A stretch of DNA of 64,000 bases from CAXMMR01 sp963692975. Its GTDB lineage: Bacteria > Pseudomonadota > Alphaproteobacteria > Acetobacterales > Acetobacteraceae. Shown piece by piece: positions 9,046 through 18,672 of this stretch (its first letter is position 1; the number at the start of each line of letters is the position of its first letter). Location: the NCBI GenBank assembly GCA_963692975.2, contig CAXMMR010000027.1:1-64000 (forward strand), read 5' to 3'. Below the pieces are notes generated by a model. That model did no database searches and had not been told where the DNA came from. It was given only the letters and a program-made list of their open reading frames with translations. The translations under genes and the position numbers were made by a program.

Positions 9046-9060
9046 TCTTCCTTCTTCCCG

Positions 9061-10557
9061 CTATGCCAAATACCGCCCCGTCAGATGCGCCTCGAAATCG
9101 GCCGGATCCAGCGGCCGGCCGGTTGCCTCGGCGAGCAGCGCGTCGAAGCCGAGGCGGCTACCCTGCCCATGCACGTGCATGCGCAGCCAGCCGAGCAGCG
9201 GCGCCAGCTCGCCTTGCGCCAAGCTCGCGTCCAGCTCCGGCTCGGCGGCGCGCGCGGCCGCCATCAGCTGCGCCGCCGCCATCGCACCGAGCGAGTAGCA
9301 AGGAAAGTAGCCGAACAGCCCGTCATACCAGTGGATGTCCTGCAGGCAGCCGCGCGCGTCGTCCGGCGGCACGATGCCGAGCAGCGCATGCAGGCCCTCC
9401 GCCCAGGCGCCGGGCAGGTCGGCAACCGCGAGCGTGCCGCCGATCAGCGCCTGCTCAAGCCGGAAGCGCAGGATGACGTGCGCCGGGTAGGTCATTTCGT
9501 CGGCGTCGACCCGGATGAAGCCGCGCTCCACCCGGCGCCACAGCCGCGCCAGGTTGGCGCGCTCGAACGCCGCCGCATTCGCCGCCTCGCCACCGAAAGC
9601 AGCGCTGAGCCGGCCGCCGAGCCAGCCGAGATAGGCGTCCGACCGGCAGGCCTGCATCTCGACGATCAGCGACTGGCTCTCATGCACCGCCATGCCGGCC
9701 GCCTCGCCGACCGGCTGGCGGGCAAAGGCGAGCGGCAGGCCGCGCTCATAGAGCGCGTGGCCGGTTTCGTGCAGCACGCCCATCACCGCCTGGGCGCAAT
9801 CCGCCTCATTGTAGCGCGTCGTAATGCGCACGTCGCTGGGCGTGCCGCCGCAGAACGGGTGGGTGGAGCGGTCAAGCCTCGCTGCGGCGAAGTCGAGCCC
9901 GGCGCGGGCAGCGAGCTCTCGGCACAGCGCCTCCTGCGCCGCCGTCGGGAACGACCCGGCCAAGGGCAACGGCGCCGGCTGGGCGGCCTGGCGCGCCTCG
10001 GCGAGCGGCAATGCGGTCGTCAGGAACGCCTCGTAGCGGTCGAACACGCCGGTGACCGCAGCCGTGCGCAGGCCGCGCTGGTGGCCGTCCATCAGCGCGT
10101 CGTAGGGCGACAGGCTGAGGCGCTCACCGAGGGCCGTCGCCGCCTCGCGCTGCAGCGCCACCACCTCGGCGAGCAGCGGCGCCACGCTGGCGAAGTCGGA
10201 ATCGCGACGCGCCAGGCGCCACACCGTCTCGCAGCGCCCGTTCGCCCGGCTCTGCGCCTCCACCAGATCGCCCGGCAGCGCGGTGGCGCGCGTATGGGCA
10301 TGGCGCATCAGGGCCAAATTCGCGGCTTGCCAGCCTTCCGCCGGCGGCTCCGCCTCGGCCGCGTCCAGCGCGTCAGCGGTCTGCGGCGCCGTCAGCATCT
10401 CGTGCGACAGGCCGGCCAGCACGGCCATCTGGTCGCCGCGCGAGGCGGCGCCGCCCGGCGGCATCATCGCCGCGGCGTCCCAGCCGAGCACCGCGCTGGC
10501 CTCGTTGAGGGTGGCGAGACGGGTAAAGCGGGCAGTCAGGCGATCATAGTGGCTCAT
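9061..10557 (-). CDS. M32 family metallocarboxypeptidase (Taq-type)
   Basis: 498 residues, normal for M32. These are cytosolic zinc or cobalt carboxypeptidases that release C-terminal residues from peptides. The zinc-binding HETGH lies near residue 263 and is followed by the second conserved region HESQSLIVE. Further family marks are DVRITTRY and the C-terminal HWYDGLFGYFPCYSLGAM. The gene is bracketed by family A repeats on both sides (8936-9045 and 10610-10721), with no other gene in the bracket. Confidence 0.93.
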   Translation of the reverse strand: MSHYDRLTARFTRLATLNEASAVLGWDAAAMMPPGGAASRGDQMAVLAGLSHEMLTAPQTADALDAAEAEPPAEGWQAANLALMRHAHTRATALPGDLVEAQSRANGRCETVWRLARRDSDFASVAPLLAEVVALQREAATALGERLSLSPYDALMDGHQRGLRTAAVTGVFDRYEAFLTTALPLAEARQAAQPAPLPLAGSFPTAAQEALCRELAARAGLDFAAARLDRSTHPFCGGTPSDVRITTRYNEADCAQAVMGVLHETGHALYERGLPLAFARQPVGEAAGMAVHESQSLIVEMQACRSDAYLGWLGGRLSAAFGGEAANAAAFERANLARLWRRVERGFIRVDADEMTYPAHVILRFRLEQALIGGTLAVADLPGAWAEGLHALLGIVPPDDARGCLQDIHWYDGLFGYFPCYSLGAMAAAQLMAAARAAEPELDASLAQGELAPLLGWLRMHVHGQGSRLGFDALLAEATGRPLDPADFEAHLTGRYLA

Positions 10558-10609
10558 TGCCGCAAGGTCGCTCAGCAGCGGCGGTCCGTCCAGACACCGG
10601 TAAGGAAGC

Positions 10610-10721
10610 GGTTCTTTTTTGAAAAAAAAGAACCAAAAAACTTTTGTCAGTTTGGGCGTCCGACGGCTTGGAGGCGAAAAACGGGCAGAAGTTTTTTGCT
10701 TCTTTTTTTCAAAAAAGAAGC
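10610..10721. repeat. Family A inverted repeat, copy 3
   Basis: The left half (10610-10648) has GGTTC/GAACC followed by AAAAAACTTTTGTC. The right half (10685-10721) has GCTTC/GAAGC preceded by GCAGAAG. It occupies the divergent promoter region between the M32 peptidase and the dehydrogenase, so it cannot act here as a simple downstream terminator. Confidence 0.9.
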
Positions 10722-10778
10722 CCTTGCTTCGCGCGGCCGTTACTCATCGAACAATGCATTGATGATCGAGGCGAGCCG

Positions 10779-12200
10779 ATGCTGACGACGCGACAGGATC
10801 ACGGACAGTCCACCGGCAGCCGCTCCGCCGGCGCCACCTCGCGCAATCCGGCGACCGGCGCCGAGCTCGCGCATTATCCGTTCGACGACGCAGCCGCCGT
10901 CGAGCGGCGCCTCGCGGCTGCCGAGCGCGGCTACCGGCAGTGGCGCGCCGCTCCGCTCGCCGAACGCGCCGCCGCCCTCAGCCGCCTGGCCGGCGAGATC
11001 CGTGCGGGCGCCGAGCATCTGGCCGCGCTGATGACCGCCGAGATGGGCAAGACGCTGGCCGAGGCGCGCGGCGAGGTGGAGAAATGCGCCAACGCCGCCG
11101 CTTGGTTCGCCGAGAACGGCGCGCCGATGCTGGCCGACGAGCCGGTCGCGGCCGACGACGACGACGTCCACGTCGCCTACCTGCCGATCGGCACCGTGCT
11201 CGGCATCATGCCCTGGAACTTCCCGTACTGGCAGGCGATCCGCGCCGCCGTGCCGATCACCCTCGGCGGCAACGCCTTTCTGCTCAAGCACGCGCCGAAC
11301 GTCATGGGCTGCGCCTATGCGCTGGAGGCAATCTGGCGGCGCGCCGGCTTCCCCGAGGGCTTGTTCGGCGTCGTCAACGTCGACAACCAGCCGGTCGAGG
11401 CGATCATCGCCGACCCGCGCATCGCCGCCGTGACGCTGACCGGCAGTCCGCGCGCCGGCAGCGCCGTCGCGGCCCTCGCCGGCCGCGCGCTGAAGAAGAG
11501 CGTGCTCGAGCTCGGCGGCTCGGACCCCTTCATCGTGCTCGCCGACGCCGACCTCGACCGCGCCGTCGCCGCGGCGATCACCGGCCGCTACGCCAATTGC
11601 GGTCAGGTCTGCCTCGCCGCCAAGCGCTTCATCCTGGAGCGGCCGATCGCCGAGGCCTTCACCGCCCGCTTCGTCGAGGCGGCGCGCGCGCTCACCGTCG
11701 GCGACCCGACCGACCCCGCAACCAAGCTCGGCCCGATCGCGCGCGACGACCTGCGTGCCGCCCTGCACGACCAGGTGCAGCGCTCGATTCGGGACGGCGC
11801 CGAACTGCTGCTCGGCGGCCACCCGCTCGATGGCCCGGGCTGGTTCTACGCGCCCACGGTGCTGAGCAGCGTGAAGCCGGGCCAGGCCGTCTATGACGAG
11901 GAGACGTTCGGACCGGTCGCCGCGCTGATGGTCGCCGAGGATGCCGAGGACGCGCTGCGCATCGCCAACGCCACCGAGTTCGGCCTCAGCGCCAATCTCT
12001 GGACCGACGACCTCGACCGCGCGCGCCAGATGGCCGGGCAGCTGGAGTCAGGCGGCGTGTTCATCAACGGCTTCACCGCCTCGAACCCGCGCACGCCGAT
12101 CGGCGGCGTGAAGCGCAGCGGCTACGGGCGCGAGTTGTCGCATTTCGGCGTGCATGAGTTCGTCAATGCGCAGGTGGTTTGGACGAAGACAGGAAAGTAA
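10779..12200 (+). CDS. NAD(P)-dependent succinate-semialdehyde dehydrogenase (Sad/YneI type)
   Basis: 473 residues of the aldehyde dehydrogenase family. The catalytic Glu is at about residue 244 in LELGGSDPF and the catalytic Cys at about 278 in NCGQVCLAAKRF. LLKHAPNVMGCA is characteristic of the YneI/Sad branch, which oxidises succinate semialdehyde to succinate. The substrate is inferred from that similarity; other short semialdehydes are possible. The frame opens 45 codons earlier within a repeat, so the ATG at 10779 is chosen. The stop codon merges into a family B repeat. Confidence 0.88.
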   Translation: MLTTRQDHGQSTGSRSAGATSRNPATGAELAHYPFDDAAAVERRLAAAERGYRQWRAAPLAERAAALSRLAGEIRAGAEHLAALMTAEMGKTLAEARGEVEKCANAAAWFAENGAPMLADEPVAADDDDVHVAYLPIGTVLGIMPWNFPYWQAIRAAVPITLGGNAFLLKHAPNVMGCAYALEAIWRRAGFPEGLFGVVNVDNQPVEAIIADPRIAAVTLTGSPRAGSAVAALAGRALKKSVLELGGSDPFIVLADADLDRAVAAAITGRYANCGQVCLAAKRFILERPIAEAFTARFVEAARALTVGDPTDPATKLGPIARDDLRAALHDQVQRSIRDGAELLLGGHPLDGPGWFYAPTVLSSVKPGQAVYDEETFGPVAALMVAEDAEDALRIANATEFGLSANLWTDDLDRARQMAGQLESGGVFINGFTASNPRTPIGGVKRSGYGRELSHFGVHEFVNAQVVWTKTGK

Positions 12201-12329
12201 GGCCAGGGCTCTGCCCTGGACCCGCTGGGGCCGGGAGGCCCCAGACCCCATCCGTTTGGACTCGAACAATGACTGGATTTTAAAGGCTTCGCCTTTAATG
12301 GGGTCCAGGGGCGAAGCCCCTTGGCCTTC
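12201..12329 (+). repeat. Family B composite repeat, copy 2 (short form)
   Basis: The left arm has CCAGGGCTCTGCCCTGG and GGGGCC...GGCCCC hairpins. The right arm has AAAGGCTTCGCCTTT and CCAGGGGCGAAGCCCCTTGG. The middle segment is shorter than in other copies. It lies exactly between the convergent stops of the dehydrogenase and the GFA protein. Confidence 0.9.
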
Positions 12330-12860
12330 CTAACGACCAAGCAGTGATGCAATTACGCCGCGGCCTTGCTGCGGGCCATCTGGGCCGACGTCCGGCCGTA
12401 TGCCGCCAGCGGCGAAGGCCTGCTCCAGCGGCGCTGGGTCGGAGAACTCAGTTTCGAAGCTGAATTGCACCGGCATCAATGCCCAGGGCAGCGCGCTGCG
12501 GGTGTAGATTTGCGCCACCGGCCGAAACCAGTCGTGCTCGTGCAGCGTGCTCGGGCGGATGATGGTGAACTTGGCCGCGCTGTCGGCCTCGGTATGGGTC
12601 CAGCCTGCGCAGGTCGGGCAGGTGTATTGCCGGCTGTCGCTGCCGCTCTCGCCCTGCTTGGCCCAGCAGCGCGGCGTGCCCTGGGTGACCGCGAAGCCGG
12701 CGCGATCGACGACCAGCGCCATTGAGAACGCGCTCGAGCTCAGCTGCTGGCAATCTGTGCAGTGGCAGGCGAAGCTGAAGCGGGGCGGCGACGTCACGCG
12801 ATACCGGATTTCGCCGCAGCGGCAGGCGCCCTCCAGCAGGGTCGGGAACGGCTTGGCCAT
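12330..12860 (-). CDS. GFA family zinc protein (glutathione-dependent formaldehyde-activating enzyme-like)
   Basis: 176 residues. Zinc-ligand cysteines are in the family positions: CRCG near residue 13, CHCTDC near 33 and CPTC near 81. GFA-fold proteins (PF04828, formerly CENP-V/GFA) include a proposed catalyst of formaldehyde-glutathione adduct formation, but most members have unknown substrates. No formaldehyde dehydrogenase is adjacent, so only the family is assigned. It is convergent with the aldehyde dehydrogenase. Confidence 0.85.
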   Translation of the reverse strand: MAKPFPTLLEGACRCGEIRYRVTSPPRFSFACHCTDCQQLSSSAFSMALVVDRAGFAVTQGTPRCWAKQGESGSDSRQYTCPTCAGWTHTEADSAAKFTIIRPSTLHEHDWFRPVAQIYTRSALPWALMPVQFSFETEFSDPAPLEQAFAAGGIRPDVGPDGPQQGRGVIASLLGR

Positions 12861-12914
12861 GGCGGGGCTCCGATGACGTCGGCCCGCATTGGGTCGATCA
12901 GCCGCCGAGCCGGG

Positions 12915-14534
12915 TCAAGGGGCGGCGGCCGGGGCTAACAGGCTTGTGTCCGCGGGCGCGACGCTGGGCCGATAGCTTGGCCCGGGCAGCGGCCCGCGTC
13001 GCTGCTCATAGGCGTAGCCCAGACGCAGCAACATCAGCTCCGACCAGGCCGGCCCGATGAACGACAGCCCGACCGGCATGCCGTCGATCTGGGCGGCCGG
13101 CACCGTCAGGTGCGGATAGCCGGCGACGGCGGGCAGGCTGGAGGCGCCGCCGACGTCGTGGTCGAAGGTCAGCAGGTCCACCGTCCAAGCCGGGCCGCCG
13201 CTGGGCGCGACCAGGGCGACGACGTGGTTGTCGGCCAGCATCTTGTCGATGCCCTGCTCGCGCGACAGCCGATGCCCGGTTGCGAGCGCCGCCTGGTAGG
13301 CGGGATCGGCGAGGCCGTGCGTCGCTGCCGCCTTGACGAACAGCTCCTGGCCGAACAGGCCGAGCTCGCGGCTCGCATGAGCGGTGTTGAAGGCGATGAG
13401 GTCGGCGAGCGTGCGGCTGCCGACGGCGGCCGGCGCGCCGGCGAGGTAGTGCTCGACGCCGACCTTGAACTCGGTAAGCAGCACCGTCTGCTCGGCGTCG
13501 GCGATCGCATCCATGCCGCTCGGCGCCGCGATGATCTCGACCAGCGTCGCGCCGGCCGCATGCAGCACGGCAAGCGCCTGGCCGAACGCGGCGTCGGTTG
13601 CGGGCGAGGTTCCGGCGAGAAAGCGCAGCACGCCGATCCGGGTGCCGGCGAGCGCGCCCTCGGCGCCGCCAAGGCCCGCGAGATAGTCGGTCTTGTGCGC
13701 GTCGGCCGGCGCGCTCGCCGGGTCAGCGGCGTCGCTGCCGGCGATCACGCCGAGCATGAGCGCGGCGTCGCGGACGGTGTGGGTCATCGGCCCGGCGGTG
13801 TCCTGGCTTGCCGAGATCGGCACGATGCCGGTGCGCGGAACCAGCCCGACGGTGGGCTTGAGCCCGACCAGGCCGGCGAGCGAGGCCGGACAGGTGATCG
13901 AGCCGTCGGTTTCGGTGCCGATCGCTGCCGGCGCCAGCGAGGCGGCCACCGCGCTGCCGCTGCCGGACGAGGAGCCGCAGGGCGAGCGGTCGAGCGCGTA
14001 GGGGTTGCGGGTCAGCCCGCCGACGCCGCTCCAGCCGGAAAGCGACGGCGCGCCGCGGAAATTCGCCCACTCGGACAGGTTGGTCTTGCCCAGGATCACC
14101 GCGCCGGCGGCGCGCAACCGGGCGACCAGCGGCGCGTCCCGACCACGGATGTTGGCCGCCAACGCCAGCGAGCCGGCGGTGGTCGCCATGCCGGCGACGT
14201 CAACGTTGTCCTTGACCAGCACCGGCACGCCCTCGAGCGGCCGCCGCGACCCGCCGGCGCGCGCCGCATCCGACGCCGCCGCCGCGTCCGCTGCCGCTCC
14301 GTCCATCGCCAACACCGCCTGCAGCCGCGGCCCTGCCGCATCCAGGGCGGCGATGCGCGCCGTGTAGGCGGAGACCAGCCCGGCCGCTGTCACCTGCCCC
14401 GCCGCCAGCGCCGCCAGGCTCGCCTCCAGGCCGCGTCCCTCGACCACCGTGCCGGACATCTCCGCCGCCCTCCCCTCCACCATGCACAGAGACGCGAGCA
14501 ACACGGCGAGCCCGGCAAGCGACTTGGTTCTCAT
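12915..14534 (-). CDS. Exported amidase-signature hydrolase
   Basis: 539 residues from the ATG at 14534, which is followed by a clear signal peptide (MRTKSLAGLAVLLASLCMVEG). Amidase-signature features are present: VLVKDN with the catalytic Lys, the Gly/Ser-rich CGSSSGSGSAVAA with the cis-Ser, and GTETDGSITCPAS with the nucleophilic Ser. It should hydrolyse amide bonds in the periplasm; the substrate is unknown. The upstream extension of the frame is rejected because it lacks a signal and runs into the divergent promoter region. It is divergent from the glycosyltransferase operon. Confidence 0.9.
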   Translation of the reverse strand: MRTKSLAGLAVLLASLCMVEGRAAEMSGTVVEGRGLEASLAALAAGQVTAAGLVSAYTARIAALDAAGPRLQAVLAMDGAAADAAAASDAARAGGSRRPLEGVPVLVKDNVDVAGMATTAGSLALAANIRGRDAPLVARLRAAGAVILGKTNLSEWANFRGAPSLSGWSGVGGLTRNPYALDRSPCGSSSGSGSAVAASLAPAAIGTETDGSITCPASLAGLVGLKPTVGLVPRTGIVPISASQDTAGPMTHTVRDAALMLGVIAGSDAADPASAPADAHKTDYLAGLGGAEGALAGTRIGVLRFLAGTSPATDAAFGQALAVLHAAGATLVEIIAAPSGMDAIADAEQTVLLTEFKVGVEHYLAGAPAAVGSRTLADLIAFNTAHASRELGLFGQELFVKAAATHGLADPAYQAALATGHRLSREQGIDKMLADNHVVALVAPSGGPAWTVDLLTFDHDVGGASSLPAVAGYPHLTVPAAQIDGMPVGLSFIGPAWSELMLLRLGYAYEQRRGPLPGPSYRPSVAPADTSLLAPAAAP

Positions 14535-14637
14535 GGCGACAAGATAGTCGCCGTCAGCCGACGCGCAAAATCGGGATTCACCTTTGCTTAACCGGCATCG
14601 CGCAACATGCACACCGGCGCAATGACGTGCGCCGGCG

Positions 14638-15717
14638 ATGCAGGAGGCGTTCGTGTTCGACAGCCGGCTGAGTCCTCAACGGGTGATCGGCGAAGGCACA
14701 TCGCGCGTCGAGCCGAGCCTTATCACGCTCGGCTCCCCCGGCCGGCGGCCACACTTGCTGATGTATGGCATCCTGCTGTTCTGCGTCGGGCTGGCCGCCT
14801 ATCTCGCCGGCGTGACTATGGCCTTGCCCCGCCACCTGCTCGGCAGCAGCACGCGGCTTCTCGCCTTCAACGAAATGCTGGTGTGGTACAGCGGCGTGCC
14901 GGTAATGCTTGGTCTGTGCCTGGCGCTAATCGACATCTTCGTCCTGCTCGGCAGCAAACGCTCCCGCAGGCCCGAAGTGCGCCGTTCCCCGCTGGCGGAC
15001 AAACGACTGACCGTGGCGCTCACCGCCTATAATGATGAGGCCAGCATTGCCGACGTCGTACGCGACTTCCTCTCGCACGCCCTGGTCGAGGAGGTCATCG
15101 TCGTGAGCAACAACAGCAGTGACCTGACGATGCAGCGCGCGCGGGCGGCGGGCGCGACCGTGCTCAACGAGCCGCGGCAAGGCTATGGGCGCTGCGTGTT
15201 TCGCGGCCTTGAGGAGGCGCTCACGCGACAGGGCGAGCTCTTCATCATCTGCGAGGGAGACAGCACGTTTCGGGCGTATGACATCGACAAGTTCCTGGCC
15301 TACGCACCGCATGCCGACATCGTTCTGGGCACGCGAACCGTGGAACGCCTACGCGCCCGCAAGACGCAGCTCAGCACCTTCATGTATTATGGCAACCTGT
15401 TCGTCGGCAAGCTTCTCGAGGCGAAGCATCTCGGCCGCGCAACAATCACGGATGTCGGCACGACCTACAAGCTTTGCCGCCGCGAGGCGCTGACCGGGTT
15501 GCTGCCGCACCTCAATCCTGCCGTCAACCTTGAGTTCAACGCCCACTTCGTCGACGTCGCGCTCTCCCTGGATTACGACGTCGTGGAGTGCCCGATCACC
15601 TTCCATCCTCGCATCGGCGTCAGCAAGGGCGGCAATCTGAACAACCGGCGCGCCCTGAGCGTCGGCCTGCGCATGCTTCTCGGCATAGCGTGGCGCTGGA
15701 AAGGCGCCGCAGGGTGA
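14638..15717 (+). CDS. Membrane-anchored family 2 glycosyltransferase
   Basis: 359 residues. Two hydrophobic segments (roughly residues 40-60 and 80-104) precede a GT-A domain: LTVALTAYNDEASIADVV, then VVSNNSSD, and an acidic site CEGDSTF. It probably transfers a sugar from a nucleotide or lipid donor at the inner membrane. The C-terminal region (FHPRIGVSKGGN) resembles flippase-linked glycosyltransferases. It is the first gene of a three-gene run; its TGA overlaps the GTG of the next gene. Confidence 0.85.
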   Translation: MQEAFVFDSRLSPQRVIGEGTSRVEPSLITLGSPGRRPHLLMYGILLFCVGLAAYLAGVTMALPRHLLGSSTRLLAFNEMLVWYSGVPVMLGLCLALIDIFVLLGSKRSRRPEVRRSPLADKRLTVALTAYNDEASIADVVRDFLSHALVEEVIVVSNNSSDLTMQRARAAGATVLNEPRQGYGRCVFRGLEEALTRQGELFIICEGDSTFRAYDIDKFLAYAPHADIVLGTRTVERLRARKTQLSTFMYYGNLFVGKLLEAKHLGRATITDVGTTYKLCRREALTGLLPHLNPAVNLEFNAHFVDVALSLDYDVVECPITFHPRIGVSKGGNLNNRRALSVGLRMLLGIAWRWKGAAG

Positions 15718-16376
15718 ACGCCGTCGGCACCGCCTGCCCGGCCGTTCTTGACTATCACGGCTCCCGCTTGCCTGAGGACCCGCGTCGGGCGGTGCTTTGG
15801 CAAAGCCTCTGGCTACACTACTTCCGGGCGCGCGTCCGACCCGCCGATTGCGTGCTCGACCTGGGCTCGGGTTATGGCAACTTCATCAACGTCGTGCAGG
15901 CCGCAAGGCGGATTGCCGTGGATGCATGGCCGGGCTTCCCGGCCTATCTCGCTCCGGGCATCGAGTATGCCGTCGGCCCGGTCACCGAGCTCGACTTCAT
16001 CGTCGACGGCGCCGTCGATTTCGCGTTCGCGAGCAACCTGTTCGAACATCTGACGAAGGCCGAATTCTCGTCCGTGCTGGCAAGCCTGCGCAGCAAGCTC
16101 GCGGCCGACGGCACGCTGACGATCATCCAGCCGAACTATCGCTATGCCTACCGAGAATATTTCGACGACTTCGATCACAAGAGCGTCTTCACGCATGTCA
16201 GTTTGGCTGATTTCCTGCGCGCCAACGGCTATGAGGTAATCCAGGTCGTGCCACGCTTCATGCCGCTCTCCATCAAGGGACGGCTGCCGGTCTCGCCGTG
16301 GCTCATCCGGGCTTGGCTTGCCTGCCCGATCAAGCTCTTCGGCAAGCAGATGTTGGTGCGTGCGAGGCCGAGATGA
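15714..16376 (+). CDS. Class I SAM-dependent methyltransferase
   Basis: 220 residues from a GTG at 15714 that overlaps the stop of the preceding glycosyltransferase (GTGA). Motif I is VLDLGSGYGNF at about 46-56. Later motifs include FAFASNLFEHL and LTIIQPNYRY, which resemble methyltransferases of sugar or polysaccharide synthesis. The longer frame upstream lies within the glycosyltransferase gene and is rejected. The target is probably a glycan intermediate, judged only from its neighbours. Confidence 0.85.
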   Translation: MNAVGTACPAVLDYHGSRLPEDPRRAVLWQSLWLHYFRARVRPADCVLDLGSGYGNFINVVQAARRIAVDAWPGFPAYLAPGIEYAVGPVTELDFIVDGAVDFAFASNLFEHLTKAEFSSVLASLRSKLAADGTLTIIQPNYRYAYREYFDDFDHKSVFTHVSLADFLRANGYEVIQVVPRFMPLSIKGRLPVSPWLIRAWLACPIKLFGKQMLVRARPR

Positions 16377-17938
16377 TTGGCGCTCCGCGCACAACCGCAA
16401 TCGAGCGCTCGTTCACGGCGCCGCCGCAAGTCGCCCGGTGGATCAGCATCCGTGAGCAGGTAAAGCTGCGACTGCGCGCTCCCATTGTCGGCCTGCTCCT
16501 GGTCATTCTTACGCTGCACAGCTGCGGCGTCGGGCTTGACCTGCTTGCCGCCATCCGGGACCCAAACGAACTCGATTACGGTGAAGGCATCGTCTGGCAG
16601 CAGGCAGCACTGCTGCTGAGCCCAAGGCTTTATTCAACCGCCTCCAGCCTGCCGTTCATCGTCTTTCATTATCCGCCGGTCTATCTCTTGTTCACCCGCG
16701 CTCTTGGATTGATCACGCCCAACCTGCTGGTCGCCGGTCGCGTCCTGACCGCCATCTCTGCCGGCTTCGTCGCCGCAATGGCGGCGATGCTGGTTCTCGC
16801 CGCTTCGACGCCGGCGGCCACGACACGGCGGTTGCCTCGGATCGACGTCGCTGTGGCAATCTGCCTATCGCTGCTCTGCGTGCATGCCGTCCGTGCCTGG
16901 GCGCTCTTCATGCGCGTCGACATGCTGGCCGAAGCATTCGGCCTCGCCGGCATGCTGGTGTCTGTGCGGTCGCGAAGCTGGCAGGGTCTTACGGCGGGGA
17001 TGCTGCTCTGCGCCATCGCAACATATTGCAAGCAGACCGAGCTCCCGGCCGGCCTCGCCGTCGCCATCATCATGATGCTGCGCCGGCCGCGCGATGCGGC
17101 CGTTGCCGTCAGCATCTCGATCGCTGTCGGCCTTGTGCCGCTTGTCGCCTTGCAGTGGTTCACCCATGGCGGCTTTCTGGAGCATATCATCTATTATAAC
17201 GTGAACCGAATGAGCGTTGGGGGCGGCTTGCATACGCTGAGGGCCGAGAAGACGAGCATTCTTCTCGCGTTGACGATCGTATTTGTGGTCGGCTGGCTCT
17301 GCCTGCTGCACATCCGGTCATGGCGCTCCGCGCTGACCGCTCAACGCCCTGTCAGTGGTGTCCAAGTCGCACGTGAGATCCTCTTGCTGGAGTTCATGCT
17401 GTCCAGCGTCATGCTGCTGACCATCTTCAAGTCCGGCAGCAACATAAACTACTTCGTTGACTGGTTCTGTGTCGGGCTGATCCTGGTCGGAACGTTGCTG
17501 AGCGATCTGCCCGCCGGCTCAAGAGCGTCCAATGTCCTGCTCGCGCTGCTTGGCGTGCAAGCGGCATTGGCGCCGGCGCGACTGATGTCCAATGCGGCCT
17601 GGCAGGCCCAGTCCGCGCCGCCTGCGTTGCTACTCAGCAGGATAAGGCAGGCGACCCGACCCGTTGCGTCCGAGAACATGGTCTTGCTGATGAGTGCCGG
17701 GAAGTCCGTGATCTACGAACCAGCCATCGTGACCGAGCTTGCAGCGCTCGGCCGCTGGGATGAACGACCGCTGGTCAAGATGATCGCGACCCGCGGCTTT
17801 GCGTTCATGCTGACCAGCGACGGCACCGCCTGGCCCACCGGGCGCCGCAGCCCGGCCGTCAATGCGGCGATGCAGGACGCCTATCCCAAGGTCGAGCAAG
17901 TCGCTCCTGATCTATGGCTTCGCCTGCCGCCTGGATAA
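16373..17938 (+). CDS. Polytopic GT-C-like glycosyltransferase
   Basis: 521 residues with about ten hydrophobic segments. Its start overlaps the methyltransferase stop (ATGA). After the first membrane helix comes an acidic loop, DPNELDYGEGIVWQQAALL, resembling the catalytic first periplasmic loop of ArnT/PMT-type enzymes that use polyprenyl-phosphate sugars. With the GT2 and the methyltransferase it probably builds and modifies a lipid-linked or protein-linked glycan. No exact family name can be fixed by eye. Confidence 0.75.
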   Translation: MIGAPRTTAIERSFTAPPQVARWISIREQVKLRLRAPIVGLLLVILTLHSCGVGLDLLAAIRDPNELDYGEGIVWQQAALLLSPRLYSTASSLPFIVFHYPPVYLLFTRALGLITPNLLVAGRVLTAISAGFVAAMAAMLVLAASTPAATTRRLPRIDVAVAICLSLLCVHAVRAWALFMRVDMLAEAFGLAGMLVSVRSRSWQGLTAGMLLCAIATYCKQTELPAGLAVAIIMMLRRPRDAAVAVSISIAVGLVPLVALQWFTHGGFLEHIIYYNVNRMSVGGGLHTLRAEKTSILLALTIVFVVGWLCLLHIRSWRSALTAQRPVSGVQVAREILLLEFMLSSVMLLTIFKSGSNINYFVDWFCVGLILVGTLLSDLPAGSRASNVLLALLGVQAALAPARLMSNAAWQAQSAPPALLLSRIRQATRPVASENMVLLMSAGKSVIYEPAIVTELAALGRWDERPLVKMIATRGFAFMLTSDGTAWPTGRRSPAVNAAMQDAYPKVEQVAPDLWLRLPPG

Positions 17939-18018
17939 GCAAACCAGCCACACAACGCACGCCTTGCCGATGAACTGAGGTGACGAGACTGCTCGATGAA
18001 GCGCACCGTCAGCAATCG

Positions 18019-18672
18019 TCAACCTACATCGAGCAAACCCTCTGCCCGGAAGCTGAGCCAGCGTCCGTTACCCACGATCACGTGGTCCTGCAACGCTACT
18101 CCCAGAGCTGCAGCCGCCTGGCGCACCTGCTCGGTCATGGCGAGGTCCTCGCGCGAGGGCGTCGGATCGCCGCTCGGATGATTGTGCACCAGGATGAGCG
18201 AGCGCGCGCCGAGCTCAAGCGCCCGTTTCATCACCTCGCGCGGGTAGACCGGCGTATGGTTCACGGTGCCTCGCGCCTGCGCCTCATCGGCGAGCAGCAC
18301 CTCGCCGACGCCCAGGAACAGGATGCGGAACTGCTCCACCTTCTCGCGCGCCAACGCCGCCTGCAGGTAGGCGACCAGCGCGTCCCAGTGCGCCAGCACC
18401 GGCCGCCCGGTCACCGAGGCGCGCGCGAGCCGCAGCGCAGCGGCATGCGTCAGCTTGATCGCCGCGAGACTATGGCGGCCCAGCCCCGGCACCTGCGCCA
18501 GCTCCCGCAACGGGGCGGCCAGCACGGCGGCGAAGCTGCCGAATCGCGCGATCAGGGCGGCAGCCAGCGGTCGCGGGTCCTCGCTCAGCGGTGTGGCCAG
18601 CAGCAGCAGCATGCCCAGCAATTGCTTGTCGCTCAGCCGTCCGGCGTGTCCGGCGACAATCAGGTCGCGCAC
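18019..18672 (-). CDS. RadC family JAB-domain protein, intact metal site
   Basis: 217 residues from a GTG at 18672. A helix-hairpin-helix-like N-terminal half precedes a RadC/JAB domain with an intact JAMM site: H163, H165, S167 and D176 in VHNHPSGDPTPSRED. RadC was once called a repair protein, but that role is doubtful; the JAB fold suggests a metal-dependent hydrolase. The frame stays open for about 60 codons upstream with no ATG, GTG or TTG, and the usual GHRxRLR opening is missing, so the N-terminus may be shortened. It lies directly downstream of a second RadC paralogue. Confidence 0.88.
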   Translation of the reverse strand: MRDLIVAGHAGRLSDKQLLGMLLLLATPLSEDPRPLAAALIARFGSFAAVLAAPLRELAQVPGLGRHSLAAIKLTHAAALRLARASVTGRPVLAHWDALVAYLQAALAREKVEQFRILFLGVGEVLLADEAQARGTVNHTPVYPREVMKRALELGARSLILVHNHPSGDPTPSREDLAMTEQVRQAAAALGVALQDHVIVGNGRWLSFRAEGLLDVG

